Below, one piece after another: positions 8,155 to 17,047 of a stretch of 64,000 nt of DNA; the stretch's first letter is position 1; each line of letters starts with the position of its first letter. Made by a program: the position numbers and the translations under genes. The notes under the pieces are model-generated. The model saw only the letters and a list, made by a program, of their open reading frames with translations, did not search any database and had not been told where the DNA came from. This stretch comes from an uncultured Planktomarina sp. (GTDB taxonomy: Bacteria; Pseudomonadota; Alphaproteobacteria; Rhodobacterales; Rhodobacteraceae): NCBI GenBank assembly GCA_905182425.1, contig CAJJBP010000006.1, positions 61,142 to 125,141 of the forward strand, read 5' to 3'.

Positions 8155-9403
8155 TCGTATCTCGGTTTATCATGTCCTCCAAGCTTGGCCGTGCGCGGAT
8201 AACCGCAAATTGATCTCCATGCACCAATACTTCCGGGATAAGTGGGCGAGAGTTGTATTCACTAGCCATAACTGCACCATAAGCGCCAGCACTTCTAAAA
8301 GCGATGAGGTCGCCCGCCTGTAGGTTTGGTAAAGAACGGCGTTTGGCAAATGTATCACCACTTTCACAAACTGGGCCAACAACATCATACTTCTGATATT
8401 CAGCCCCAGCTGCAGGCTCTACAACTGGTACAATATCATGGTGCGCACCATACATTGCGGGGCGAATCAAATCATTCATTGCACCATCAACAATTAAAAA
8501 CTCGCGCTCTTCACCTTTTTTGATGTACAAAACCTTACTGACCAAAATGCCTGCGTTACCAGCAATAAAACGCCCTGGTTCAATTTCGATTTCACAGCCG
8601 AGATGCCCCACTTTTTCACGGATAAGAGCGCCATATTCAGCAGGGTGTGGAGGCCTAACATTGCTATTCTCATAGGGAATACCCAGACCCCCTCCTAAAT
8701 CCAACCGAGTGATCTCATGACCGTCACTCCGCAAAACCTCCGTAAGTTCAGCCACTTTTTCAAAAGCGTGACCAAAGGGATCGAGTTGTGTGAGTTGTGA
8801 TCCTATATGAACATCAATACCGATAATCTTAATTCCCGGAAGTGCCGCGGCCGTGGCATAAACCTCACGTGCTTGGGAGATTGGAATGCCAAATTTATCT
8901 TCTTTTTTTCCAGTCGAAATTTTAGCATGTGTCTTTGCATCGACGTCTGGATTCACTCGTATAGTAATTGGAGCGATCACATCCAGAGCAGTCGCCACAG
9001 TTGAAAGCAGTTTCATTTCAGGTTCACTCTCGACATTAAATTGTCGAATACCCCCAGTTAGCGCCATTTCCATTTCTGCACGTGTTTTGCCAACACCTGA
9101 AAAAACAATTCGTTCACCGGGGACGCCAGCAGCCCGAGCTCGCTTATATTCGCCCCCCGAAACAACATCCATGCCGGCGCCCGCATCACCGAGTAATTTT
9201 AAAATCGCTTGGTTTGAGGCCGCCTTCATTGCATAGCACACCAGATGTTCCATACCTTCAAGGGCATCATCAAACAATTTAAAATGACGGAGCAATGTTG
9301 CGGAGGAATAAAGGTAAAATGGCGTACCCACATAGGCTGCAATTTTAGATACTGGCACAGTCTCAGAGCATAACTCTCCACTTTTATATGTAAAATGATC
9401 CAT
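8138..9403 (-). CDS. lysA: diaminopimelate decarboxylase
   Basis: Fold-type III PLP decarboxylase of 421 aa, full length. It converts meso-diaminopimelate to L-lysine, the last step of the DAP pathway. The PLP lysine is K60 in CYAMKAASN. The glycine-rich phosphate loop is DLGGGLGIPY, EPGRFIAGNAG is the family signature, and the active-site cysteine is in VGPVCESGDTF. It is the last gene of the argH-lptM-DUF2834-lysA run, separated from DUF2834 by 157 nt with no recognised content. Its 3' end abuts the TIGR02302 relic. Confidence 0.95.
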   Translation of the reverse strand: MDHFTYKSGELCSETVPVSKIAAYVGTPFYLYSSATLLRHFKLFDDALEGMEHLVCYAMKAASNQAILKLLGDAGAGMDVVSGGEYKRARAAGVPGERIVFSGVGKTRAEMEMALTGGIRQFNVESEPEMKLLSTVATALDVIAPITIRVNPDVDAKTHAKISTGKKEDKFGIPISQAREVYATAAALPGIKIIGIDVHIGSQLTQLDPFGHAFEKVAELTEVLRSDGHEITRLDLGGGLGIPYENSNVRPPHPAEYGALIREKVGHLGCEIEIEPGRFIAGNAGILVSKVLYIKKGEEREFLIVDGAMNDLIRPAMYGAHHDIVPVVEPAAGAEYQKYDVVGPVCESGDTFAKRRSLPNLQAGDLIAFRSAGAYGAVMASEYNSRPLIPEVLVHGDQFAVIRARPSLEDMINRDTIPEWL

Positions 9404-9560
9404 TACTAATGCCCCCTAGTTCATGTGTCGAATATCATGTTCAGAAAATCTCACAATGGTTTTACATAAATCTTTCAATTGCCACCAATCACAAAAAAGA
9501 AAATCCCTGCAACTAGAAATACGCCACGTGACGGCGTATCTCGGCTGTACAGGTCGCACC

Positions 9561-9869
9561 CTATGCCTTTGGTGCTGATCGAAAGTACAAATACAAGGGC
9601 AATCCACAGCTTACCCCGATCCCAAACGTGGCCACGACCGCCACTAGGTGCCAATATTTTCCATTACGTAAGACGTCGGAGAGGATCCAAACCGTTAAAG
9701 CACACGCGGCTACGGTTAGATCCCATACAAGCCCAGTGCTTGCAGAATTTGCATGCCACGCATTTACCATAAGACTAAGGCTAACGCCCTCAGCTTGGAA
9801 CCATGATATAAAATACCACATTGGGTGAACGGTTCCCCAAATCGCTAAGGCAAGAAAAACAAACCGCAT
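9561..9869 (-). CDS. DUF2834 membrane protein
   Basis: Protein of 102 aa with three likely transmembrane helices (about 3-24, 48-66 and 73-95). The first carries the family pattern WYFISWFQAEG and the second follows ...GLVWDLTVAA, both typical of DUF2834. No function is known. It starts 12 nt after the LptM-like stop, with GAAGGGATAG before the ATG, so it is co-transcribed with argH and lptM. Confidence 0.75.
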   Translation of the reverse strand: MRFVFLALAIWGTVHPMWYFISWFQAEGVSLSLMVNAWHANSASTGLVWDLTVAACALTVWILSDVLRNGKYWHLVAVVATFGIGVSCGLPLYLYFRSAPKA

Positions 9870-9881
9870 AAGCTATCCCTT

Positions 9882-10001
9882 CTATTTTTCAGCTATCACG
9901 GCTGGCATTACTGAACTACTATCGGAATTTGGTGCTATTGGCGCACCATTGGCTCCACACGAAATTAGAAATATCAGTGAAAAAAATGAATACCATCTCA
10001 T
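9882..10001 (-). CDS. LptM-like small lipoprotein
   Basis: Too short for the ORF track: 39 aa, beginning [20 protein letters not shown] lipobox LISC predicts lipidation at Cys15, leaving a 25-residue Pro/Ala/Ser-rich mature tail. Its ATG overlaps the argH stop as ATGA, so translation is coupled. In E. coli the small lipoprotein next to lysA, YifL (LptM), helps the LPS translocon LptD to mature. The position beside argH/lysA here suggests the same family, but the tail is too short to be sure. Confidence 0.75.
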   Translation of the reverse strand: MRWYSFFSLIFLISCGANGAPIAPNSDSSSVMPAVIAEK

Positions 10002-11386
10002 GATAAAAATTCCTCCCAGCGAGCGATTTGCATCCAAACTTGCTCAGGGGCAGTGCCGCCGTAAGATCTTCGCGAGGCAACAGAGTTCTCTACAGTAAGT
10101 ACTTCAAAGACAGCCCGTGTGATTGCTTGATGTACAGATTGCATTTGTTCTAAGGTCAAATCACGCAAGTCACATCCCTGAGTTTCGGCCATTGCCACCA
10201 AGCTACCAGTGACGTGATGCGCTTCGCGAAACGGCATGCCTAATGCACGAACTAACCAGTCAGCTAAATCAGTCGCAGTCGAAAACCCTGAGGTTGCGGC
10301 TGCACGGAGGTTCTCCCGGTTTGCGGTCATATCGCTAATCATCCCCGTCATCGCAGCGAGGGCTAGCATAAGACTATCCGCTGCATCAAAAACTTGCTCT
10401 TTATCCTCCTGCATATCCTTTGAATAGGCCAACGGTAAGCCCTTCATCACCATCATTAAAGCTACATTGGCACCAAAAATTCGACCAATTTTTGCGCGGA
10501 TGAGCTCGGCTGCATCAGGGTTTTTCTTTTGTGGCATAATACTAGAGCCTGTTGAGAAACGATCAGACAAACTTACGAACTGGAACTGAGATGAAGACCA
10601 AATCACGAGTTCTTCTGACAAGCGACTTAGATGCATTGCACAAATACTAGCCACACCAAGAAATTCCAAAGCAAAATCACGGTCAGATACTGCATCCAGA
10701 GAGTTTGCGCTTGGCCGATCAAAGCCTAATGCATTGGCTGTCATTTCTCGATCAATCGGAAAAGATGTACCAGCTAAGGCAGCAGCCCCGAGCGGGCTTT
10801 CATTCATCCGGCGGCGTGCATCTTCAAAACGAGACTTGTCCCGAGCGAGCATTTCAACATACGCCATCATATGATGCCCCCAAGTCACGGGTTGAGCTGT
10901 TTGCAAATGCGTGAAACCTGGCATCACCCAATCTGCCCCTGCTTTGGCTTGCTGCAACAACGCGTTCATTAAGGCCTCTATGCCCTTTATTGCCGCGTCC
11001 ATCTGATCACGTACCCAAAGTTTAAAATCTGTGGCAACTTGGTCGTTTCTACTACGGCCAGTGTGCAGACGGCCCGCGGGCTCACCGATCAAGTCTTTCA
11101 GTCGGGATTCAATATTCATGTGAATATCTTCTAATGCGACTTGAAATGGAAAATTTCCTGTTTCAATTTCGGATAAGATTGTGAGAAGACCTTCCCGAAT
11201 GGCATTACTATCGCTATCTGAGATAATACCGACCGCACCCAACATTGCGGCGTGGGCGCGGCTGCCTTGAATATCTTGAGAGGCTATCCGTTGATCGAAC
11301 TCAATCGAGGCGTTGATGGCCTCCATTATTGCGTCTGGTCCAGCGGTGAAGCGTCCGCCCCACATTTGATTTTGGGATTTGGTCAT
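9998..11386 (-). CDS. argH: argininosuccinate lyase
   Basis: Fumarase/aspartase superfamily enzyme of 462 aa that splits argininosuccinate to arginine and fumarate. The family signature [12 protein letters not shown] is intact, as are [13 protein letters not shown] and the N-terminal MWGGRF. I start at the ATG at 11386 (MTKSQNQ), with AAAGG at good spacing; the ORF-track start three codons earlier is a GTG inside the ribosome binding site. The divergent tlpA starts only 24 nt away, so the promoters must overlap the two coding starts. The stop overlaps the lptM start (ATGA). Confidence 0.95.
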   Translation of the reverse strand: MTKSQNQMWGGRFTAGPDAIMEAINASIEFDQRIASQDIQGSRAHAAMLGAVGIISDSDSNAIREGLLTILSEIETGNFPFQVALEDIHMNIESRLKDLIGEPAGRLHTGRSRNDQVATDFKLWVRDQMDAAIKGIEALMNALLQQAKAGADWVMPGFTHLQTAQPVTWGHHMMAYVEMLARDKSRFEDARRRMNESPLGAAALAGTSFPIDREMTANALGFDRPSANSLDAVSDRDFALEFLGVASICAMHLSRLSEELVIWSSSQFQFVSLSDRFSTGSSIMPQKKNPDAAELIRAKIGRIFGANVALMMVMKGLPLAYSKDMQEDKEQVFDAADSLMLALAAMTGMISDMTANRENLRAAATSGFSTATDLADWLVRALGMPFREAHHVTGSLVAMAETQGCDLRDLTLEQMQSVHQAITRAVFEVLTVENSVASRRSYGGTAPEQVWMQIARWEEFLS

Positions 11387-11410
11387 GAATGACACCTTTG
11401 GGAGTTTATT

Positions 11411-12013
11411 ATGCGCTTGATACTTGTAACTGTTCTTTATCTGGTCACTATCACTACTGCAAACGCAGAGACAATTAATCTCGAAGGTTTACGCGTGGGC
11501 GATATGCGCAAGCTACAATTCGGCCCAATGTCCAAAGAAATACCATTTGTAGAATTTCTAACGCCCGACGGGATAGAAATCACAATGGACGCCTACAGAG
11601 GTAAAATTGTTGTTCTTAATTTCTGGGCCACTTGGTGTGCGCCTTGCCGAAAAGAAATGCCCGAGCTCTCTGCTTTGCAGGCTGAACTCGGCGGTATCGA
11701 TTTTGAAGTAGTCACTATTGCCACTGGCCGCAATGAACCAGCCGAAATGGCAGATTTTTTTAAGAATATTGGTGTCACAAACCTGCCCCTATACCGTGAC
11801 CCAAAGCAAGTGTTCGCTCGAAAAATGGGAGTTTTGGGCCTACCAGCAACTATTGTTATTAATCGCGATGGTGCTGAAATCGCTCGCTTACTTGGGGATG
11901 CAAATTGGCACAGCCAAAGCGCATTGGCAATCATGCGAGCCTTGATTGCTGCCCCGCTAAAATTAATTAGATCCGCGCGAACTTTTTTACAGCTTCAAAC
12001 CGTTCACAATTAA
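11411..12013 (+). CDS. tlpA: TlpA/ResA-type periplasmic thiol-disulfide oxidoreductase
   Basis: Protein of 200 aa with an N-terminal signal peptide ([16 protein letters not shown]) and a thioredoxin fold. The WCAPC active site lies at about residues 78-82 in [13 protein letters not shown], with the cis-Pro loop VLGLPATIV. It probably reduces apocytochromes or other periplasmic disulfides. GGGAG precedes the ATG by seven bases. The last 16 residues (about [13 protein letters not shown] onward) are encoded by sequence antisense to the end of tag and look like read-through beyond the usual TlpA end. It is divergent from argH with almost no intergenic space. Confidence 0.88.
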   Translation: MRLILVTVLYLVTITTANAETINLEGLRVGDMRKLQFGPMSKEIPFVEFLTPDGIEITMDAYRGKIVVLNFWATWCAPCRKEMPELSALQAELGGIDFEVVTIATGRNEPAEMADFFKNIGVTNLPLYRDPKQVFARKMGVLGLPATIVINRDGAEIARLLGDANWHSQSALAIMRALIAAPLKLIRSARTFLQLQTVHN

Positions 12014-12539
12014 TAATGTGGTTGTTAATCAGTCCACAGGCCTCCATCCAGGCATATATAATGGTTGGTCCACAAAATTTGAATCCAGCTTTTTTCAAAT
12101 CTTTGGATATTTGAGCACTGAGATCCGAGTTTGTGGGCACATCAGCTTGTGATCTGTAAGAGCCCACCAACGGTACACCGCCCGTATAGGCCCAAATCCG
12201 CTCCGAAAATGGTATTTTCTCTTGTAATTCAAGGTAGGCTTGAGCGTTGCCAATTGCCGCTTGGATTTTACCTCTGTGCCTAACAATACCAGAATCTTGC
12301 AGCAAGGCATCAACCTCTTTAGGTCCCCAGGTTGCAATAATTTCAGGATCAAAGTTCGCAAAGGCTTTTCGAAAGGCTTCCCGTTTTTTTAAAATTATAA
12401 TCCAACTTAGGCCAGCTTGAAATCCATCTAGAATAAGTTTCTCCCAAAGTGCCCTACTATCATATTCCGGCACCCCCCACTCTTCATCATGATACGCCAC
12501 ATATATAGGTTCGAGACCAACCCATCCACATCTTTGCAT
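11967..12539 (-). CDS. tag: DNA-3-methyladenine glycosylase I
   Basis: Tag of 190 aa, which removes 3-methyladenine from alkylated DNA in base-excision repair. Zinc ligands known from E. coli Tag are conserved: Cys4 (MQRCGW), His17 (YHDEEWG) and the C-terminal His174/Cys178 pair (NHIINCERF). FQAGLSWIIILKKREAFR is the characteristic helix region. Its 3' end overlaps the convergent tlpA by 47 nt. Confidence 0.93.
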   Translation of the reverse strand: MQRCGWVGLEPIYVAYHDEEWGVPEYDSRALWEKLILDGFQAGLSWIIILKKREAFRKAFANFDPEIIATWGPKEVDALLQDSGIVRHRGKIQAAIGNAQAYLELQEKIPFSERIWAYTGGVPLVGSYRSQADVPTNSDLSAQISKDLKKAGFKFCGPTIIYAWMEACGLINNHIINCERFEAVKKFARI

Positions 12540-13042
12540 TTTTGCCTCCTAATCAACAAACGCTAGGTCCAAAAGCGCATGATGCCAATAGGTTCAATCG
12601 CACATAGATATTCTTTGGGAACCTGCGACCTTATTTTTAGATTTTTAAAAACTCTAAAGGTCCGTCTTCATCATGTATCAAACAGAACCTTAGCTAAGTC
12701 CGGCAGTTATTTAATTTAATTTAACTTAGCTTAAACACATTCCAGGTGAAAACTGGATCGAGTATCAACAGCTGACGCAATTTTCCAAACACAGTTGGGG
12801 CCAATTTATCTGCAAATTTATCACTGATCAAAATAAAAATTAATGTCTTTATTTAAGTGAATAAAGTAAACTCACTGCTAGCTAAAAGATTTGAAGAAAA
12901 AAATTATAACATACTTAAATTACAATATCCTGCCACAGTACGATAAATTCGTACCTTATGATGAGCGTCAGTTGTTAAAATCATCGTAAAATTAGACTAA
13001 TTCACAAGCAAGCGTTATTCCTCCGTTCAGAGAGAATTTTTT
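12540..13042. other. A+T-rich intergenic region upstream of broken phaA
   Basis: 503 bp with no plausible coding frame. Visible structures are a GTACG/CGTAC inverted repeat around ATAAATT (about 12939-12955) and the palindrome ATTAGACTAAT 42 nt before the phaA start (listed separately). It presumably holds the tag promoter and the old pha promoter. Confidence 0.6.
12991..13001. promoter_or_regulatory. palindrome ATTAGACTAAT before phaA
   Basis: Perfect 5-bp arms (ATTAG/CTAAT) around one base, 41 nt upstream of the phaA ATG. The same palindrome (with T in the centre) recurs 44 nt upstream of phaB, exactly 900 bp away. This looks like an operator used at both genes. No regulator can be named: it is not the CTGC-rich site I know for Rhodobacter PhaR. 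Confidence 0.45.
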
Positions 13043-13870
13043 ATGGCAAATATAGTTATCACATCCGCCTCACGTACAGCTGTGGGTAGCTTCGGTGGCG
13101 CATTTGCCGGCGCTCCGGCACACGTCCTTGGTGCTTCTATTTTAGAGGCTGTTGTTGAACGGGCTGGTATCGAAAAGTCCAAAGTCAGCTAAACAATTCT
13201 TGGCCAAGTTCTAACCGCAGATCAGGGTCAAAGTCCGGCCCGTCAGGCACACATAAATGCCGGTCTCCCCATCGAATCAGCCACCTGGAGTATCAATCAG
13301 GTTTGCGGATCAAGTTTACGTGCTGTTGCTCTGGGTGCACAACATATTCAGCTTGGTGATGCAGATATTATTGTAGCAGGCGGCCAAGAAAACATGACGC
13401 TTGCTCCACATGTCGCGCAACTTCGTAGCGGGACAAAAATGGGCGACATAAAATACTTAGATAGCATGATCCATGATTGATTATGGTACGCATTCAACCA
13501 ATATCATATGGGGCAAACCGCGGAGAACGTCGCAAGCCAGTATGGCATCAGTCGTGATGCGCAAGATGAATTTGCGCTAACGAGCCAAAATAAAGCTGAA
13601 GCAGCTCGTAAAGCCAGACATTTTATTAAGGAGATATCTCCCTTTACTGTTAAAAGCCACAAAGGTGATATCATCATAGAAATGGATGAATACACACGAC
13701 ACGGTGCCACGATCGAAAGCATGCAAAAAATGCAGCCAGCTTTTTTGGGTGATGGTGGGTCCGTGACCGCCGCCAATGCATCAGGCATAAATGATGGTGC
13801 CGCCGCGGTCTTACTTACGACGTTCACTAAGATCAGAAGACCCAAGTATGTAGATTTATTTATAATTTAG
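13043..13870 (+). pseudogene. phaA: acetyl-CoA acetyltransferase, degraded
   Basis: A clear thiolase frame starts at ATG 13043 (MANIVITSASRTAVGSFGGAF) and keeps the nucleophile region INQVCGSSLRAVALG. Two nonsense codons interrupt it: TAA at codon 51 (VS*TILGQ, normally SETILGQ) and TGA at codon 146 (MIHD*LWYAFN, normally DGLWDAFN). After NDGAAAVLL the sequence leaves the family and stops, so about 140 C-terminal residues are gone, including the GHPIGASG histidine and the second catalytic cysteine. The ORF track shows only the last piece (13508-13870). The intact enzyme condenses two acetyl-CoA to acetoacetyl-CoA for PHB synthesis. phaB follows 75 bp downstream. Confidence 0.92.
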
Positions 13871-13890
13871 AACGAAACTATATTGCAAAA

Positions 13891-13901
13891 ATTAGTCTAA
13901 T
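13891..13901. promoter_or_regulatory. palindrome ATTAGTCTAAT before phaB
   Basis: Second copy of the ATTAG-W-CTAAT palindrome, 44 nt before the phaB start. It lies just after the truncated end of phaA, exactly 900 bp from the first copy. It may control an independent phaB promoter, or it may be a remnant of a duplicated leader. Confidence 0.45.
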
Positions 13902-13945
13902 TTAGTAACAAGATTTCAATAGGAATCTAATTACAGGAGGGCTTA

Positions 13946-14671
13946 ATGTCCCGCGTTGCTCTCATAACCGGCGGCACCCGAGGCATCGGTGCCGCCGTAT
14001 CAATAGCTCTCAAAGCAGAAGGCTACGTTGTAGCTGCAACTTTTGCAGGTAACGAGGAAAAAGCTGCAATATTTACCGCAGAAACGGGCATTGCAACATT
14101 CAAATGGGACGTTTCAGACTATGATGCCTGCATTTTAGGAATTCAAAAAATCGAAAATAAATTTGGTCCAGTAGAAGTCCTCGTTAACAATGCTGGCATC
14201 ACCCGTGACGCTCCATTCCATAAAATGTCTCGGGAGCAGTGGAGCGATGTAATGCGTACCAATCTTGATGGTGTTTTCAATATGACCCACCCCTTGTGGA
14301 ACGGAATGCGACAACGTAAATTCGGTCGCGTGATCAACATTTCCTCAATCAACGGACAAAAAGGTCAATTTGCACAAACAAACTACTCTGCTGCAAAAGC
14401 AGGTGACATTGGCTTTACAAAAGCTTTAGCACAAGAAGGCGCACGCGCAGGCATCACAGTCAATGCTATTTGTCCAGGTTACATCTCAACAGAGATGGTT
14501 ATGGCAGTACCTGAAAAAGTACGTGAAACTATTGTTGCTCAAATCCCTGTAGGCCGCTTGGGAGAAGCAGCGGAGATAGCGCGTTGCGTCGTGTTTCTAG
14601 CATCAGACGATGCGGGTTTTATTACAGGCGCTACTTTAACAGCTAACGGCGGCCAATACATGGCTTCCTAA
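13946..14671 (+). CDS. phaB: acetoacetyl-CoA reductase
   Basis: Classical short-chain dehydrogenase of 241 aa, intact. It reduces acetoacetyl-CoA to (R)-3-hydroxybutyryl-CoA with NADPH. The cofactor motif TGGTRGIG is at 8-15, NNAGITRD follows, then the catalytic Ser in ISSINGQKGQFAQ and the YSAAK motif (about 150-154). ICPGYISTEMV and the C-terminal LTANGGQYM are typical of PhaB. The ribosome binding site ACAGGAGG is strong. Its usual partner phaA immediately upstream is broken, so its substrate must come from another thiolase, or the gene is on its way out. FabG is the alternative call; the phaA context decides. Confidence 0.9.
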   Translation: MSRVALITGGTRGIGAAVSIALKAEGYVVAATFAGNEEKAAIFTAETGIATFKWDVSDYDACILGIQKIENKFGPVEVLVNNAGITRDAPFHKMSREQWSDVMRTNLDGVFNMTHPLWNGMRQRKFGRVINISSINGQKGQFAQTNYSAAKAGDIGFTKALAQEGARAGITVNAICPGYISTEMVMAVPEKVRETIVAQIPVGRLGEAAEIARCVVFLASDDAGFITGATLTANGGQYMAS

Positions 14672-14741
14672 GTCTCAGATATTTATCTAAAATATAATAT
14701 GCCTTCTGCGTTCAGTAACCGTTTTAGAGTAAGTAAGTCTA

Positions 14742-14906
14742 TTACCCAGTTAATCGTGTAATCTCTTCCTTAAGACGCAATTTTTTACGCTTCATCTCTG
14801 CTACTTGCAAATAATCAGATGATGGAGATTTTTGGGCAAGCTCAACAGCATGGGAAATTGTTACATGCTTACGTTTTAGCTCAGTGATTCTGGAATTTAC
14901 ATTCAT
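14742..14906 (-). CDS. DUF465 (YdcH-type) small helical protein
   Basis: 54 aa, almost entirely charged alpha-helix (ITELKRKHVTISHAVELAQ, then MKRKKLRLKEEITRL), with the KKLRLKEEI ending typical of DUF465. I start at ATG 14906 (MNVNSRI), preceded by GAGGCGG; the ORF-track start eight codons earlier lacks support. Function is unknown. It stands alone between phaB and the methyltransferase gene. Confidence 0.8.
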   Translation of the reverse strand: MNVNSRITELKRKHVTISHAVELAQKSPSSDYLQVAEMKRKKLRLKEEITRLTG

Positions 14907-15023
14907 AGTTCCGCCTCTCTTATGTGCCAATAAGTAGATTCCAACACAAAAAACTTAACCTGTCATCAGGAAGTTATTGCACAACTTAGATAAACAGTTT
15001 CTCGGCAAAACATTGCTCAATAA

Positions 15024-15776
15024 TCAAGCACCCCACTCAAACGCAGCGCCATTTCTCAAAATTTCAAATATCTCATTCGAATAATCGGGCTTATCCGTAA
15101 TATGTTGGTGCCCAGCATGGAGTACCTTTACAGCGCAAAGCTTAAACGCCGCCCTCCCAGATTTACGCGCACGCACCAGAATCAAATGTGGTGCACGGCC
15201 TTCGCGAGGGCTTAGAGGCTGCACAACGATTGATCCCAACTTACCGTTCAAAGATCGCAATATATCAGGTAATCTCTCAACACGCTGGATGATCGTAACA
15301 TAACCTCTTGGTCGCAGTCGGCGTGAAGCCATATCGACCCAAGCTTCAAGATCAACTCTCTCAGTGCGCCCCAAGGCACGGCCTGGATCTGGTGAGGCTG
15401 TAGAAGATGAACTGGAAAAATATGGAGGGTTCATAATGACTTGATGAAACTGCTGGTCGTAAAATGCCATCGGCCGGGCTGAAACATCACCTGTTTGAAC
15501 TTCAAATTCTAAATTATTCTGAGTTGCATTAATACGTGCCAAATTAACGTATTCAGGCAGAATTTCAACACCGTGTAGCGTCAATTTTTGCACCCGAGCA
15601 CCAAGACATAAGCTGGCCACACCCACACCACATCCGAGTTCAAGAACATCTTCACCTGGCTGTGCAGGGCATGCAGCTGCCAGAAGAACCGGGTCAATCC
15701 CTGCTCTATATCCTGGGTTTGGCTGGCCAATCTGCAACCGTCCCCCTAAAAAGCCATCCTGAGTTACCGCCACCAT
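15024..15776 (-). CDS. TrmN6-like N6-adenine methyltransferase
   Basis: SAM-dependent methyltransferase of 250 aa, close to tRNA1(Val) A37 N6-methyltransferase (TrmN6/YfiC). Motif I is LELGCGVG (45-52). The catalytic NPPYF (116-120) marks a base-amino methyltransferase. The N-terminal GGRLQIGQPNPGYRAGIDPVLLAA is typical of the family. Its ATG shares a base with the stop of the upstream DUF2007 gene, so the two are translated together. The exact RNA target is inferred. Confidence 0.85.
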   Translation of the reverse strand: MVAVTQDGFLGGRLQIGQPNPGYRAGIDPVLLAAACPAQPGEDVLELGCGVGVASLCLGARVQKLTLHGVEILPEYVNLARINATQNNLEFEVQTGDVSARPMAFYDQQFHQVIMNPPYFSSSSSTASPDPGRALGRTERVDLEAWVDMASRRLRPRGYVTIIQRVERLPDILRSLNGKLGSIVVQPLSPREGRAPHLILVRARKSGRAAFKLCAVKVLHAGHQHITDKPDYSNEIFEILRNGAAFEWGA

Positions 15777-15988
15777 TACCCCAAATCTATTTTATTATCC
15801 TGCATGACAGACTTCGCAGCAAAATGATCCCCATCCAAAACCATCAAACGGCGCGGCAATATGCCAATGCTACCTTCTAGGATGCTGCTATTTACGTCAA
15901 ATTCGAAGCAGGTTATGTCTTGTCCCTGCAACAGCATCTTAGCGAACGAAATTACAGTCGGGTCTGTGGTGCGAAGCAGTTCTTTCAT
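15776..15988 (-). CDS. DUF2007 small protein
   Basis: 70 aa from the ATG at 15988 (MKELLRTTDPTVISF); the ORF-track start is nine codons too early. The pattern SILEGSIGILPRRLMV is the DUF2007 core, a small ferredoxin-like alpha/beta domain sometimes called a putative signal-transducing protein. TAATG overlap joins it to the downstream methyltransferase. It is divergent from the polyprenyl synthase gene. No function is established. Confidence 0.82.
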   Translation of the reverse strand: MKELLRTTDPTVISFAKMLLQGQDITCFEFDVNSSILEGSIGILPRRLMVLDGDHFAAKSVMQDNKIDLG

Positions 15989-16045
15989 GTAGCAAACATA
16001 GGCGTGAAGCCTCATGGTTGTCGAGGTAATTGAGGCAAATCAGGT

Positions 16046-17044
16046 ATGAGTTTGGATCACGTCACAACAAAACCACATGACCGTCTCGCAAAGGCTTTAG
16101 CCACAGAGATGTCCCAGGTAAATGACCTAATCACCTTAAAAATGGCATCAGAGTATGCCCCACGTATTCCCGAAGTTACAGCGCACTTAGTCGATGCAGG
16201 CGGCAAACGCCTGCGCCCGATGCTGACGCTCGCTGCTGCTCGTATTTGTAGCTATAACGGACCCTACCACATTCATCTCGCAGCAACAGTTGAGTTCATT
16301 CATACCGCGACCCTATTGCATGACGATGTTGTGGATGAAAGCGCACAAAGACGTGGCAGACCTACAGCAAATTTGCTTTGGGACAACCAGTCAAGTGTAC
16401 TTGTGGGTGATTATTTATTTTCACGCTCTTTTCAACTGATGGTCGAGACGGGCAACCTAAGGGTTTTGGATATTTTAGCAAATGCATCTGCCACAATTGC
16501 TGAAGGGGAAGTTCTGCAATTATCAACCGCCCAAGATCTCACCACAACCGAAGAGACTTATTTCAAAGTTATTCGCGGCAAAACAGCAGCACTATTTTCA
16601 GCCGCAACAGAGGTTGGCGCAGTGATAGCAGGCGAGGACGATACAACGGTTCAAGCTTTGCGCAATTACGGTGATGCTTTGGGGATATCCTTTCAGATTG
16701 TTGACGATTTATTAGATTACTCCGGCACAGACGCCACCGGCAAAAACCTTGGCGATGACTTCCGGGAGCGTAAACTCACTCTACCTGTTATAAAGGCTAT
16801 CACGATGGCAGACGAAACCGAAAAGGTTTTCTGGTACCGATGTATTGCCAAAGGTGAGCAGGCCGGTAATGACTTGGATCAAGCACTTGAGATCATGGAA
16901 CGGCATGGAACTTTAGAAACAACACGTTTACAAGCAATAGACTGGTCAAACCGGGCCAAACAAGCCCTTGAGCCGCTTCCGCCAAGTGATATCCGTGACA
17001 TGTTAACTGATTTAGCAGATTATGTTGTTGCCCGCCTGAGCTAA
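16046..17044 (+). CDS. ispB: long-chain polyprenyl diphosphate synthase
   Basis: Trans-prenyltransferase of 332 aa. The first Asp-rich motif is DDVVD (93-97) and the second DDLLD (220-224); GGKRLRP (52-58) binds the homoallylic substrate. Small residues upstream of the first motif fit a long chain. It probably makes the C45-C50 side chain of ubiquinone, which UbiA (43.3 kb) attaches. It is convergent with ispE, with only 3 nt between the stops. Confidence 0.92.
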   Translation: MSLDHVTTKPHDRLAKALATEMSQVNDLITLKMASEYAPRIPEVTAHLVDAGGKRLRPMLTLAAARICSYNGPYHIHLAATVEFIHTATLLHDDVVDESAQRRGRPTANLLWDNQSSVLVGDYLFSRSFQLMVETGNLRVLDILANASATIAEGEVLQLSTAQDLTTTEETYFKVIRGKTAALFSAATEVGAVIAGEDDTTVQALRNYGDALGISFQIVDDLLDYSGTDATGKNLGDDFRERKLTLPVIKAITMADETEKVFWYRCIAKGEQAGNDLDQALEIMERHGTLETTRLQAIDWSNRAKQALEPLPPSDIRDMLTDLADYVVARLS

Positions 17045-17047
17045 AGG

